Part shown: positions 18,083-26,066 of the stretch, piece after piece
How positions within the stretch are numbered: the first letter of the stretch is position 1
Layout of the letters: every line of letters starts with the position of its first letter
Assembly (NCBI GenBank): GCA_024224815.1
Contig: JAAENC010001036.1
Coordinates: 32,618-96,617 of the forward strand
Length of the DNA: 64,000 nucleotides
Direction of reading: 5' to 3'
From: Chloroflexota bacterium
Lineage (GTDB): Bacteria; Chloroflexota; Anaerolineae; Anaerolineales; Villigracilaceae
Notes under the pieces: generated by a model
The model's input: only the letters and a program-made list of their open reading frames with translations
What the model was told of the DNA's origin: nothing
The model's database searches: none
Program-made: the position numbers and the translations under genes

Positions 18083-19018
18083 TTAAAGCTCAACCAAGCC
18101 TTTAAGTTCTTCAACGCTCTTAGCAACAGCATCTGCAGATGCTTGCAGGGCTGCCATTTCTTCTTCGTTCAATTCATATTCGATCACTTTTTCAACACCG
18201 TCTTTGCCTAGCAAGGCAGGTACACCAAAGAAGATGCCCTCCTGACCGTATTCACCATTCAAGTATACAGCACAAGGAAGGATCAGTTTGCGGTCAGACA
18301 AAATAGCTTCAGCCATTTGTACGACAGCCATTGAAGGGGCATAAAAAGCAGAGCCGGTTTTCAACAAACCAACGATTTCACCGCCGCCTTTACGGGTACG
18401 GGTAAGAATAGCTTCCAGCTTGTCAGATTCAATATATTTTTCCAGAGGAACACCAGCGATATTTGAGTGACGGGTCAGCGGGACCATCGAATCGCCATGG
18501 CCACCGAGAACGAAGCAGTTGATATTTTGTACGCTTACGCCGGTTTCCATTGCAATGAATGCGCTCATACGAGCCGAATCCAAAACGCCAGCCTGACCCA
18601 AAACCTTATTAGCGGGCAAGCCCGTCTTTTTCATGGTCATAAAGGTCATTGTATCGAGGGGGTTTGTCAAAACGATATAAATAGCATTGGGTGAATATTT
18701 AATGGTCTCTTCGGCAACTGAGCCAACGATATTCGCGTTTTTTACGAGCAAATCTTCACGGCTCATGCCGGGTTTGCGGGGTAAACCGGCGGTGATAACG
18801 ATAATATCTGAATCTTTTGTGTCAGCGTAATCATTTGTACCGGTAATTTTTGCATCTTTACCAATAATGGGCATTGCCTCTAAAAGATCGAGGGCTTTCC
18901 CCTGTGGCATCCCTTCCATGATGTCGACCAAAACAACATCGGCGATCTCACGTTCAGCAATCCAGTGCGCAGCGGTGGAACCGGTCATTCCGGCTCCGAT
19001 TACAGAAATCTTTGGCAT
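18083..19018 (-). CDS. mdh: malate dehydrogenase (LDH-like type)
   Basis: 311 residues. The N-terminal Rossmann motif KISVIGAGMTGSTAAHW is followed by AGLPRKPGMSREDLL, where the first Arg in the loop is the malate/oxaloacetate determinant, LTNPLDTMTFMTMKKTG, and the active-site loop FVLGGHGDSMVPL. It belongs to the tetrameric LDH-like malate dehydrogenases known from Chloroflexus. A GGAGGAG ribosome site precedes the start. It forms an operon with citrate synthase. Confidence 0.95.
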   Translation of the reverse strand: MPKISVIGAGMTGSTAAHWIAEREIADVVLVDIMEGMPQGKALDLLEAMPIIGKDAKITGTNDYADTKDSDIIVITAGLPRKPGMSREDLLVKNANIVGSVAEETIKYSPNAIYIVLTNPLDTMTFMTMKKTGLPANKVLGQAGVLDSARMSAFIAMETGVSVQNINCFVLGGHGDSMVPLTRHSNIAGVPLEKYIESDKLEAILTRTRKGGGEIVGLLKTGSAFYAPSMAVVQMAEAILSDRKLILPCAVYLNGEYGQEGIFFGVPALLGKDGVEKVIEYELNEEEMAALQASADAVAKSVEELKGLVEL

Positions 19019-19170
19019 TTCTCCTCCAATGGAAAATAAATTTATTATATAAAAAACGACTGTTCAATGGGTTAGAAAACAGCCAGCGATAAGAATACTA
19101 TATTGTGCTTTTAGCGAACAGTTTGTTTTGTCATATTTTGAATATGCAAAAATGATACCAGACACTTATA

Positions 19171-19214
19171 AAAAAAGAAGTTTTGACATGATTTTCTGCC
19201 AAAACTTCTTTTTT
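19171..19214. terminator. terminator after trxB, usable on both strands
   Basis: AAAAAAGAAGTTTTG pairs perfectly with CAAAACTTCTTTTTT around a 14-base loop. On the minus strand it lies just past the trxB stop. Confidence 0.8.
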
Positions 19215-19222
19215 GAATACAA

Positions 19223-20167
19223 TTACAAACCCTTCTCTTCAATATATCGGATAGCCTGGATAGCCGCCCCCGCGCCCATTCCCGCTGATGTAATTACCTG
19301 GCGGAAATGCGGATCGGCGACCTCGCCTGCCGCGTAAACGCCCTCGACCCCAGCTTGCATCAGACCATCAACAATAATGTAGCCCTGATCATCGAGGGGC
19401 AATTTCCCTTCGAAAAGCTCGGTGTTTGGCGTATGACCGATAAAGATGAAAACACCCTCTGCTTCTATAGCAGATTCTTCTCCGGTTTTCACATTTTTTG
19501 TTTTAACAGTAGCAACTTTCTCTCCGGTAGGGATTTCGGTCAGAACCGTATCCCAGACGAAGTGAATTTTCGGGTTTTCCTCAGCACGCTGCTTGAGAAT
19601 CGATCCGGCTCTTAATTCATCCCGCCTGTGGACGATGGTTACTTTGCTGGCGTGTCGGGTTAGGTATAGTGCTTCTTCGAGCGCGCTATCTCCACCGCCA
19701 ACAACGACTACATCCATATCGCCGAAAAAGTGTCCGTCGCAAGTGGCGCAATAAGATACGCCACGCCCGATCATCTCTTCTTCACCGGGGATTTCAAGCG
19801 TGACCGCTGCTGCACCTGTTGTGATAATAAGTGTATCGGCGGTAAATTCTTCTCCGTAGGTTGTCACTTTATAAGGGCGTTCTGAGAAATCTACTTCAGT
19901 GGCAATATCGAAAATCACTTCAGTGCCAAAACGCTCTGCCTGTTCGTGGAAAGCCTTTACCAAGCCCTCGCCAGAAATGCCTTCGGGGAAGCCGGGATAA
20001 TTCTCAACAGCGTGTGTTTTAGAGACTTGTCCACCCAAATCCATGCCCGTTAATACGATGGGTTCAAGATTTGCGCGTGCGGCATAAAGCGCGGCTGCCA
20101 GCCCAGCAGGGCCAGAACCGATAATGAGAATTTTGGTGTGTCGGGGATTTGTTGATTCTTCTGTCAT
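19223..20167 (-). CDS. trxB: thioredoxin reductase (NADPH type)
   Basis: A 314-residue low-molecular-weight thioredoxin-disulfide reductase. The FAD-binding GSGPAGLAAALYAARAN starts near residue 13, the redox pair is in SYCATCDGHFFGD, and the second nucleotide motif GGGDSALEEALYL is followed by VHRRDELRA, the arginine-rich motif that binds the 2'-phosphate of NADPH. The C-terminal FAD motif is VEGVYAAGEVAD, with Glu where Asp is usual. A second, diverged paralogue is encoded 63 bases upstream on the same strand. No thioredoxin gene is nearby. Confidence 0.93.
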   Translation of the reverse strand: MTEESTNPRHTKILIIGSGPAGLAAALYAARANLEPIVLTGMDLGGQVSKTHAVENYPGFPEGISGEGLVKAFHEQAERFGTEVIFDIATEVDFSERPYKVTTYGEEFTADTLIITTGAAAVTLEIPGEEEMIGRGVSYCATCDGHFFGDMDVVVVGGGDSALEEALYLTRHASKVTIVHRRDELRAGSILKQRAEENPKIHFVWDTVLTEIPTGEKVATVKTKNVKTGEESAIEAEGVFIFIGHTPNTELFEGKLPLDDQGYIIVDGLMQAGVEGVYAAGEVADPHFRQVITSAGMGAGAAIQAIRYIEEKGL

Positions 20168-20184
20168 AATTTCACCTAAAACAT

Positions 20185-20224
20185 GATGAGTGACGAGTGA
20201 TTTTTATGTTTCGCTCGTCACTTT
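20185..20224. repeat. GTGACGAGTGA wordy repeat between the two reductase genes
   Basis: GATGAGTGACGAGTGAT with a mirrored CTCGTCAC forms an imperfect hairpin. A related word is found inside recJ near 58370. Confidence 0.55.
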
Positions 20225-20230
20225 TCAATA

Positions 20231-21199
20231 CTATTGATTTTGTAAATATTCTCTAATTCCCACAGCTGCTTTTGCGCCATCACCTACTGCAACAGCGACC
20301 TGTGCAAGATTTTCAGAAACAACATCGCCCGCAGCGAAGATGCCGGAGACAGATGTTTTCATATGTTTATCGGTAACGATATAGCCATAATCATCCAGAT
20401 CAACCAAACCTTCAACAAAACTGGTGTAGGGTTTATAACCAACATAGATAAAAACAGCCGCGGCAGGAATCTCTACAAGCTCATCCGTTTCGCGATTTTT
20501 GACAACCAAAGATTTAACCAAATTGTCGCCTTTTACTTCTGTTGCCATATGCGAGAATTTGCAGACAGTTTTCTCGTGGCTTTTTACTCTATCTTGTAAA
20601 ACTTGCTCGGCAATTGAGTGATCCAGGAATTCAACAAAGGTCACTTTTTTAGCATATTCGAGCAAAATCTGTGCTTCTTGTAAACCTGAATTGCCACAAC
20701 CGATGACGACTACTTCTTCGTCTTTGTAGAGGGGGCCATCACAAGTGGCACAATAAGAAACGCCTTTATTATAAAATTCTGCTTCGCCAGGGATGCCGAG
20801 TTTCTTCGGCTCGCTGCCTGTTGCCAAAAGAACGCTGCGGCCACGATAGCTTTTTCCTTGCTCGCTTTCGATGGTAAAAATGCCATCATCACCTTTTGAG
20901 ATGCTTTTTACACCGTCAAATTCTTCGAGTATTGTGCCAAAGCGCTCTGCTTGTTTTTGAAAGTGCTCCATTAGCACTGGCCCCTCGACACCTTTAGGGA
21001 AGCCGGGGTAATTTTCAATTGAGTGGGTTGTTGCTGCTAATCCACCGCTTGCTTCTTTTTCAAGGATGAGCGTTTTCCAGCCATCACGTGATGAGTAAAT
21101 AGCAGTCGTGAAGCCGGCTGAACCTGCCCCAACGATGACAACATCGTAAAGTTCGCTTTCGTCAGCGGCTTCTGAATTATCTAAATTTAATGAGAACAT
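20231..21199 (-). CDS. thioredoxin reductase-like flavoprotein without the NADPH arginine motif
   Basis: 322 residues with the fold of TrxB: N-terminal VIVGAGSAGFTTAIYSSRDG, redox pair SYCATCDGPLYKDE, nucleotide motif VIGCGNSGLQEAQILLEY and the C-terminal FAD motif SGIFAAGDVVSEN. Where TrxB has HRRxxxR this protein has VEFLDHSIA, so the arginines that grip the NADPH 2'-phosphate are missing. It may use NADH, ferredoxin or another donor, or a different disulfide partner. The gene precedes trxB by 63 bases and is probably co-transcribed. Confidence 0.85.
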   Translation of the reverse strand: MFSLNLDNSEAADESELYDVVIVGAGSAGFTTAIYSSRDGWKTLILEKEASGGLAATTHSIENYPGFPKGVEGPVLMEHFQKQAERFGTILEEFDGVKSISKGDDGIFTIESEQGKSYRGRSVLLATGSEPKKLGIPGEAEFYNKGVSYCATCDGPLYKDEEVVVIGCGNSGLQEAQILLEYAKKVTFVEFLDHSIAEQVLQDRVKSHEKTVCKFSHMATEVKGDNLVKSLVVKNRETDELVEIPAAAVFIYVGYKPYTSFVEGLVDLDDYGYIVTDKHMKTSVSGIFAAGDVVSENLAQVAVAVGDGAKAAVGIREYLQNQ

Positions 21200-21274
21200 A
21201 TTTTTATCTCCTCTATTTGAAAAGCCTGAAGGGTTTTGTTATTTTGATGGAATTATATATGATTGCGTAAAATT

Positions 21275-21342
21275 ATTTTTTATTTGTAAGAGAACCTATT
21301 CTTGAGACGCTTTACGTTCTACTTCCCTTACAAATAAAAAAT
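21275..21342. repeat. perfect 16-bp inverted repeat
   Basis: ATTTTTTATTTGTAAG (21275-21290) is exactly mirrored at 21327-21342; within the 36-base loop AGAAC and GTTCT add a second short stem. It lies between groES and the reductase pair. Confidence 0.75.
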
Positions 21343-21384
21343 GACCAGAAGGCAATCGTAGAATATCTTCGCTGCTCTGGTCAT
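21341..21384 (-). terminator. terminator downstream of groES
   Basis: ATGACCAGA and TCTGGTCAT form the stem; on the minus strand it ends in TTTTTTATTTG. Confidence 0.7.
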
Positions 21385-21390
21385 TTTATA

Positions 21391-21412
21391 AATGGGAGAA
21401 AACTCTCCCATT
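21391..21412 (-). terminator. first hairpin after groES
   Basis: AATGGGAGA and TCTCCCATT form a 9-bp stem with a 4-base loop a few bases after the groES stop. Together with the next hairpin it makes a tandem terminator. Confidence 0.65.
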
Positions 21413-21417
21413 TATGC

Positions 21418-21681
21418 TTATTTTACGACAGCGAGCAGATCGCCGTCTTCCATGATGATGTGTTCAACACCTTCGATCTTGATCTCGGTACCGGTATATT
21501 TTGGGTAAAGAACTTTTTGGCCAACTTTGACCACGATCTCTTCGTCACTACCAATAGCAATGACTTCGCCGATCTGTTGTTTTTCTTTGGCGGAATCAGG
21601 CAAAATCAGGCCACTCGCGGTTTTGGCTTCACTTTCAATGGGGCGCACGAGGACGCGTAATCCTAGAGGTTCTACATTCAT
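21418..21681 (-). CDS. groES: co-chaperonin GroES
   Basis: 87 residues, a little shorter than the usual 94-100. It shows the family start PLGLRVLVRPIESE, the mobile-loop region KTASGLILPDSAKEKQQIGEV, the roof-loop area and the C-terminal motif EGVEHIIMEDGDLLAVV. GroES caps the GroEL folding chamber. No groEL gene is next to it: both flanks are unrelated genes and terminators follow directly. No CIRCE operator is visible upstream. The gene is therefore an orphan, or a second copy. Confidence 0.93.
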   Translation of the reverse strand: MNVEPLGLRVLVRPIESEAKTASGLILPDSAKEKQQIGEVIAIGSDEEIVVKVGQKVLYPKYTGTEIKIEGVEHIIMEDGDLLAVVK

Positions 21682-21835
21682 CTTAGTCTTTCTCCTTAAG
21701 TTTTTTTATTTCTGCCCGTTAACGGACAATATCTTTAATAACGATGCTATTCTATCAGATGTCTTAGCGAGCGAAAAGTTACATATGCTTATTCATATAA
21801 AATGCTTATATAAGGCGTATGGCCTTTTTAAAAGA

Positions 21836-23182
21836 CTATACAATACCTTCGTCTGTGATATTTAGTGCTGCGTCTATAATAGCAATGCCTTCTGCCAATT
21901 CTGCTTCGGTGATACTGATGGGCGGGACGATCAAAATTTTATGCCAATGTACAGATACAAAGAGCCCATTTCTGCGGCAAAATTTCTTAAAAACTTCCAT
22001 TTCTGCACTACTAGAATCCCAAGGGGCCATTGGCTCTTTCGTTTTGCGGTTTTTGACTAATTCGATAGCACCAAATAAACCAATAGAGCGGATTTCACCT
22101 ACAGAGGGGTGCCCTTCTCCCAGTTCGATTAACATCTGTCTCAAACGTGACCCTAGGCTTGCTGAGTTTTCTATGAGCTTATCTTCCTGCATTACACGGA
22201 TATTGGCTATCATCGCCGCCAAAGATACAGGGTGCGCGGTATAGGTAAGCCCAGAACGGAAGACATGCTCTTTAAAATGTGCTGAAATTGCACTAGTCAT
22301 ACCAACTGCACCGAGCGGAGCGTAGCCCGAGGTTAGGCCTTTTGCCATCGTGATAATGTCGGGGGTCACATCCCAATTATCCACGGCGAACCAAGCGCCA
22401 GTACGTCCGAATCCGGTCATTACTTCGTCTGCGATCATCAGAATCTCATATTTATCACAAATTTCGCGCAGCCCCTGCATATATCCCGCTGGCGGAATAA
22501 TAACGCCATTTGTGCCGGTGACAGGTTCGATCAAAATCGCCGCGATGGTATCTGCGCCCTCATATTGAATGATCTCTTCAAGATGATTGAGATAATCTAA
22601 TGTGAAATCGGCTTCTGAGATATTGGGGTTGGTGCGGTGAAGAGTGGAGCGATAACGATAGGGGTCAAGAAAATGGATAACGCCGTGCATTAAATTGGGT
22701 TCCCATTCGTGACGGCGAGGGTCACCTGTGAGGGCCATCGCACCGGCTGTTGCGCCATGATAGGAGCGATAACGAGTCAGGATTTTATGTTTCCCCGTAT
22801 AAGCGCGTGCTAAACGGATTGCGTTTTCGTTGGCATCTGAGCCGCCAACGGTGAAAAGAAAATGAGTAATACCTTCGGGAGTAATTTCTGCGAGTAGCTT
22901 ACCGGCTAGCGCACGAACCTTTGTTGCCATTGTCGGATTAGCATAGGCAAGGAAGTTCAATTGATCAGCCATCGCCTTAGTGATACGTTTTTCACCATGC
23001 CCAACATTTACGCACATTTGCATTGAGTTGAAATCTAAATAGCGCTTACCATTCGTATCCCAAAAATAGACACCCTTGGCACGTTCAACCGGAATGGGGT
23101 TGACCTTTCCTTGCGCTGACCATGTCCAAAAACCGTGTTTTTTCATTAGGGGCAGAATTTGATCATTTTCAAGTTCAAACAT
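21836..23182 (-). CDS. class III (omega) aminotransferase
   Basis: 448 residues of the fold-type I, class III PLP aminotransferases (subgroup II). Visible motifs are GGSDANENAIRLARAYTGK, YRSYHGATAGAMALTGDPR, the PLP-Asp region MIADEVMTGFGRTGAWF and the PLP-lysine region ITMAKGLTSGYAPLGAVG. Relatives act on beta-alanine, taurine, 4-aminobutyrate or other omega-amines with pyruvate or 2-oxoglutarate; I cannot decide between them. The frame is open 74 codons further upstream, but homology begins at ATG 23182, which has a GAGG site before it. Confidence 0.9.
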   Translation of the reverse strand: MFELENDQILPLMKKHGFWTWSAQGKVNPIPVERAKGVYFWDTNGKRYLDFNSMQMCVNVGHGEKRITKAMADQLNFLAYANPTMATKVRALAGKLLAEITPEGITHFLFTVGGSDANENAIRLARAYTGKHKILTRYRSYHGATAGAMALTGDPRRHEWEPNLMHGVIHFLDPYRYRSTLHRTNPNISEADFTLDYLNHLEEIIQYEGADTIAAILIEPVTGTNGVIIPPAGYMQGLREICDKYEILMIADEVMTGFGRTGAWFAVDNWDVTPDIITMAKGLTSGYAPLGAVGMTSAISAHFKEHVFRSGLTYTAHPVSLAAMIANIRVMQEDKLIENSASLGSRLRQMLIELGEGHPSVGEIRSIGLFGAIELVKNRKTKEPMAPWDSSSAEMEVFKKFCRRNGLFVSVHWHKILIVPPISITEAELAEGIAIIDAALNITDEGIV

Positions 23183-23393
23183 GGAAACCTCGTTTGCTAG
23201 GGTTGAGAATTGCCCGCTTTCTAATGAACAATGACAATTCTGAGAGAGGCAAATCCTAACATAAATTCCCATAAAAGGTATCACTCTTTTTGGGTATAGA
23301 TTGTCTTTGTAGGGAGAAAGAAAATAGGTAAATTTCAGGGTGTCAGTATTATTTTTGATTTGGATTAGAAAGTGGATAGGTAAATGATAATAA
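23183..23393 (-). promoter_or_regulatory. upstream region of the aminotransferase gene
   Basis: No gene seen. A minus-strand TGTTAGGAT resembles an extended -10 box, without a clear -35 box. An inverted pair GAGAATTG/CAATTCT lies near the start codon. Confidence 0.25.
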
Positions 23394-23426
23394 AACAGCC
23401 CCATCGACTATAGAGATGGGGCTGTT
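23394..23426 (-). terminator. terminator of the lysA-containing operon
   Basis: AACAGCCCCATC pairs perfectly with GATGGGGCTGTT; on the minus strand a TTTTATTAT tract follows. It is the first terminator downstream of the five-gene minus-strand operon. Confidence 0.8.
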
Positions 23427-23870
23427 ATCAAAGAACTTATTCAATTGTTATGTACTTTTATCGACTTGATGCCGCAAGCACCTGTCTATTGGTTTAGCTC
23501 ATTAGCTTTCCTGAGTGTAGCCACAGGCGGGGTTTAGAGACGAAGATGCCAGCGGTTGGAAAAGTTGTGTGTTTTCTATAAGAACCTCCTTTCGTTAGTT
23601 TCTTCCATTATGGCGAAAATCACACTAAAAAGCAAGCACCTTGCAAAGTTATCAGGATTGGCAGAGCATGTGTTTTTGTTTTATCTTATAGAACTCATGT
23701 TACGCAGAGATAATTTATGGCTGTCGTTTTCCCTCATCCTAACCTTCTCCCAAAGGGAGAAGGGATTAAGTCCCCTTCGCGAAGCATACTCGTAGAGTGC
23801 TCCCTTTGGGAGAGGGCGGAGGGTGAGGGTAGCCCTAAGTCTATAGAAAGTCTTTTTTGCGTAACATCAG
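23427..23870. other. gene-free stretch with a GGGAGAGGG-type palindromic repeat
   Basis: No convincing gene. At about 23731-23830, CCTCATCCTAACCTTCTCCC and an inner CCCAAAGGGAG motif are mirrored by GGGAGAGGGCGGAGGGTGAG. This arrangement recurs as a repeat in many bacterial genomes. The rest is AT-rich with no evident RNA gene. Confidence 0.5.
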
Positions 23871-24791
23871 TTATAGAATTTCTACTAAGTCATTCGTTTC
23901 TGTGAATCGAATTTCTGCTTTTTCAAATTCTGGGTTATTTGCAATCTGCTCTCTGATAAAAGAGCGGCTTTCCTCCAAATCTCCCCTAAATAATCTTTTG
24001 AGCGGCTTGCCCTTCTCATCAAAAAAAGTAATCTTATATCTGTGCGCCCTTTCTGAATAGCGGATGGGCCAATCAGGCAAAGAATCTTCTTGCTGAGTTT
24101 CTGTAATAGAAGATAAATGTGTGGGTGAAGAATAGAGTGTTTTTTTGCGTTCTAAGCTTTTATCAAAATCCTTTTTTCTTTTGAGATAGCCTTTCTTTTG
24201 CGCTGTAGACAAACTGCCCCAGATTAACTCCCTGTCTTCTACAGAGATGCGATACAGATAGTCTCTATCTTCTTTTCTTCTCAAAGTAACTTTGTAGGTA
24301 TGCGGAATATAATCAATGCCTTCATCTTTCATCAAAGTGAAAAGAGAGAGTAAATTTTTTGGCGAAAAACCACCCCGCTCCTGATACGCACGAACATAAG
24401 TTGCTACTTCTTCTCTGTTTTTTTCACTTTGCCGCCAAAGCTCGCCCAAGGTTTCGGCCATCATTTCCTGTTTTTGGGTATTGATCTCTTCTCTTAATTG
24501 CTTTCCTCTTGCCGGCCCTTGCAGTTTATTCCCCTCATTATCGTAAATAGCTATCCCAAATTTCTCTATACAACTGGAGCCAACCTGTAAAGTAGCCTGT
24601 GTTTCATTATTAGCAATCTCAAAATGGTAACGCAGATTTGCGTGCTCACAAAGCTGACAACTTTCTACGGGGAATAAATGGTCAACAAGAACGCCAGTAT
24701 GCGCCCATTCTTGCAGCGCAATCTCAAAATCGGATTGCTCCTTGCTGAAAGGGAAAAGGTTTTTTTGCGATAATTCTGACCAGGAAGACAT
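23871..24791 (-). CDS. hypothetical protein with a CxxC...C motif
   Basis: 306 residues, soluble, charged. Residues about 43-76 contain ESCQLCEHANLRYHFEIAN and then TLQVGSSCIEKFG. The order CxxC, a beta-rich segment, then VGSxCIxKF looks like a small metal-binding module that I have the impression of having seen in phage and plasmid proteins, but I cannot name it. The middle is Lys/Arg/Glu-rich and helical, with a low-complexity linker before the last 75 residues. It is the last gene of a tight operon, ten bases after the nuclease-like gene. Function unknown. Confidence 0.65.
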   Translation of the reverse strand: MSSWSELSQKNLFPFSKEQSDFEIALQEWAHTGVLVDHLFPVESCQLCEHANLRYHFEIANNETQATLQVGSSCIEKFGIAIYDNEGNKLQGPARGKQLREEINTQKQEMMAETLGELWRQSEKNREEVATYVRAYQERGGFSPKNLLSLFTLMKDEGIDYIPHTYKVTLRRKEDRDYLYRISVEDRELIWGSLSTAQKKGYLKRKKDFDKSLERKKTLYSSPTHLSSITETQQEDSLPDWPIRYSERAHRYKITFFDEKGKPLKRLFRGDLEESRSFIREQIANNPEFEKAEIRFTETNDLVEIL

Positions 24792-24801
24792 TTTTGAAAG
24801 C

Positions 24802-25482
24802 CTAGATATCTACTACTCTATAAAGGTAGGCGCGTCCTTCTTTGCCTATTAATTCAATCACATTTGCTTTACGAAGACAATAAGCCATTTTTTGTGCCAG
24901 TCGCTTTCGAAGTTTTAGTTTTTTTGACAGGTCTTTGACTGTAAATTCTCTCATGCCCTCCGGTAAAAGCGAAAGCCAATCTGCCGGGTTTTCGAAAAGC
25001 ACTTGGTCTACGACCTCCAGCAAGCGACGTTCTACAATGCCCCATCCTTTTCTGCGCCAATTTTTATTTTTCTCGAAACGCCTTATCTCCTCTTCTCTTG
25101 TCAAAACTACTTCGATGGAAAAATTGGGATGTGCGAGCAATTCTGGAAAGCTGACCATCTCCCCAAAAAGTTCCTCCACCCGACCTTTTTTCGGCGACTT
25201 ACGTGTGGAAAGTTGCGTGCTGCCATATGACGCTAATTTGACGATCCACTTTTCTCTCGCCACAGGGTAAACCAAACGCACCCGATGAGAGCGCAATAAT
25301 TTCTTTAATTTCCTTTTCATCGCCCCAAAATTCCCCGTTTGGATTTCGATAAGCAAATCACCTTGAACAATATCAATGAAAAAGCCATCTACTTTGACTT
25401 CAATTTGATCTTCGGGATTCGCATACCATTCTTTCAAAGAAGCATGGAGTGCTTTTTCGTTGAGTGTGCCAATTTTTGACAT
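24802..25482 (-). CDS. nuclease-like protein with a C-terminal helical DNA-binding-like domain
   Basis: 226 residues. The N-terminal half has an early Glu (residue 9), then VDGFFIDIVQGDLLIEIQTG near residues 31-50. The E...D...ExQ order resembles the PD-(D/E)XK nuclease core with Gln in place of Lys. The C-terminal half (FTVKDLSKKLKLRKRLAQKM and CLRKANVIELIGKEGRAYLY) reads like a winged helix. This is inference from pattern; no family is named with certainty. It starts one base after the GNAT stop. Confidence 0.65.
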   Translation of the reverse strand: MSKIGTLNEKALHASLKEWYANPEDQIEVKVDGFFIDIVQGDLLIEIQTGNFGAMKRKLKKLLRSHRVRLVYPVAREKWIVKLASYGSTQLSTRKSPKKGRVEELFGEMVSFPELLAHPNFSIEVVLTREEEIRRFEKNKNWRRKGWGIVERRLLEVVDQVLFENPADWLSLLPEGMREFTVKDLSKKLKLRKRLAQKMAYCLRKANVIELIGKEGRAYLYRVVDI

Positions 25483-25483
25483 G

Positions 25484-26035
25484 TTATTTGACTCTTTTTG
25501 CCATAAGGATGTCTGGTTTTCCTATTCCATTTGCGTCAGGGATAACACCGACTATAGCATAGCCTTGTTTCTGGTAGAACTCGTAAGGATGCCTTTTCAG
25601 ATTTTTTATCTTTACGATTTTTTCTGATAAATTTGTATACAAATCTGTATTGGATAAGCTGGTCATATTGTCTTCGTCGTCTGTTCCTAGATAAATTGTC
25701 AGCCCTCCTTGCTCTTTTACTTTTTCTTCAAGATCAGCGACAAGGACTTTCCCAATACCCTTGTTTTGGTGTTCTGGACTTACGACCAAGGGATGCAGTT
25801 CCCAAGCTTGGCCTTCGTATTCTCTTATGCCTCCGATCCACCCTAAAACTAAGCCTTCATCATTAATCGCTATTCGATTGATATTTTCACCTTTTAGGGC
25901 TTCTCGAACTTCTTCCAAAGCTGAGTCCATATCTGGCCAGGCGTTGGGCCAATGTTTTTTGAAGCCTTCTATTAATAATATAGCTGCTTGTTGGATAGCG
26001 TCTTGATTATCTGCTTTTAGATCAATTATTTTCAT
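25484..26035 (-). CDS. GNAT acetyltransferase, AAC(6')-like
   Basis: 183 residues of the GCN5-related N-acetyltransferase fold. The acetyl-CoA motif is VSPEHQNKGIGKVLVADLEE. The C-terminal part, with GTDDEDNMTSLSNTDLY, HPYEFYQKQGYAIVGVIPD and KPDILMAKRV, resembles proteins related to aminoglycoside 6'-N-acetyltransferases. Whether it acts on a drug or on a metabolite cannot be told. It sits between lysA (31 bases upstream) and the nuclease-like gene (one base downstream). Confidence 0.85.
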   Translation of the reverse strand: MKIIDLKADNQDAIQQAAILLIEGFKKHWPNAWPDMDSALEEVREALKGENINRIAINDEGLVLGWIGGIREYEGQAWELHPLVVSPEHQNKGIGKVLVADLEEKVKEQGGLTIYLGTDDEDNMTSLSNTDLYTNLSEKIVKIKNLKRHPYEFYQKQGYAIVGVIPDANGIGKPDILMAKRVK

Positions 26036-26066
26036 ATGACTCAGTTATCCAATATCTTCTCAAAAT

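Noticed and set aside
21682-21835. CIRCE operator for groES
   Set aside because: No TTAGCACTC-N9-GAGTGCTAA or close variant on either strand.
23556-23795. Open frame of 79 codons in the gene-free stretch
   Set aside because: Composition is not protein-like, it crosses the GGGAGAGGG repeat, and there is no ribosome site.
25484-26035. Aminoglycoside resistance gene
   Set aside because: The C-terminal resemblance to 6'-N-acetyltransferases is clear, but many housekeeping GNAT proteins share it, so resistance is not claimed.
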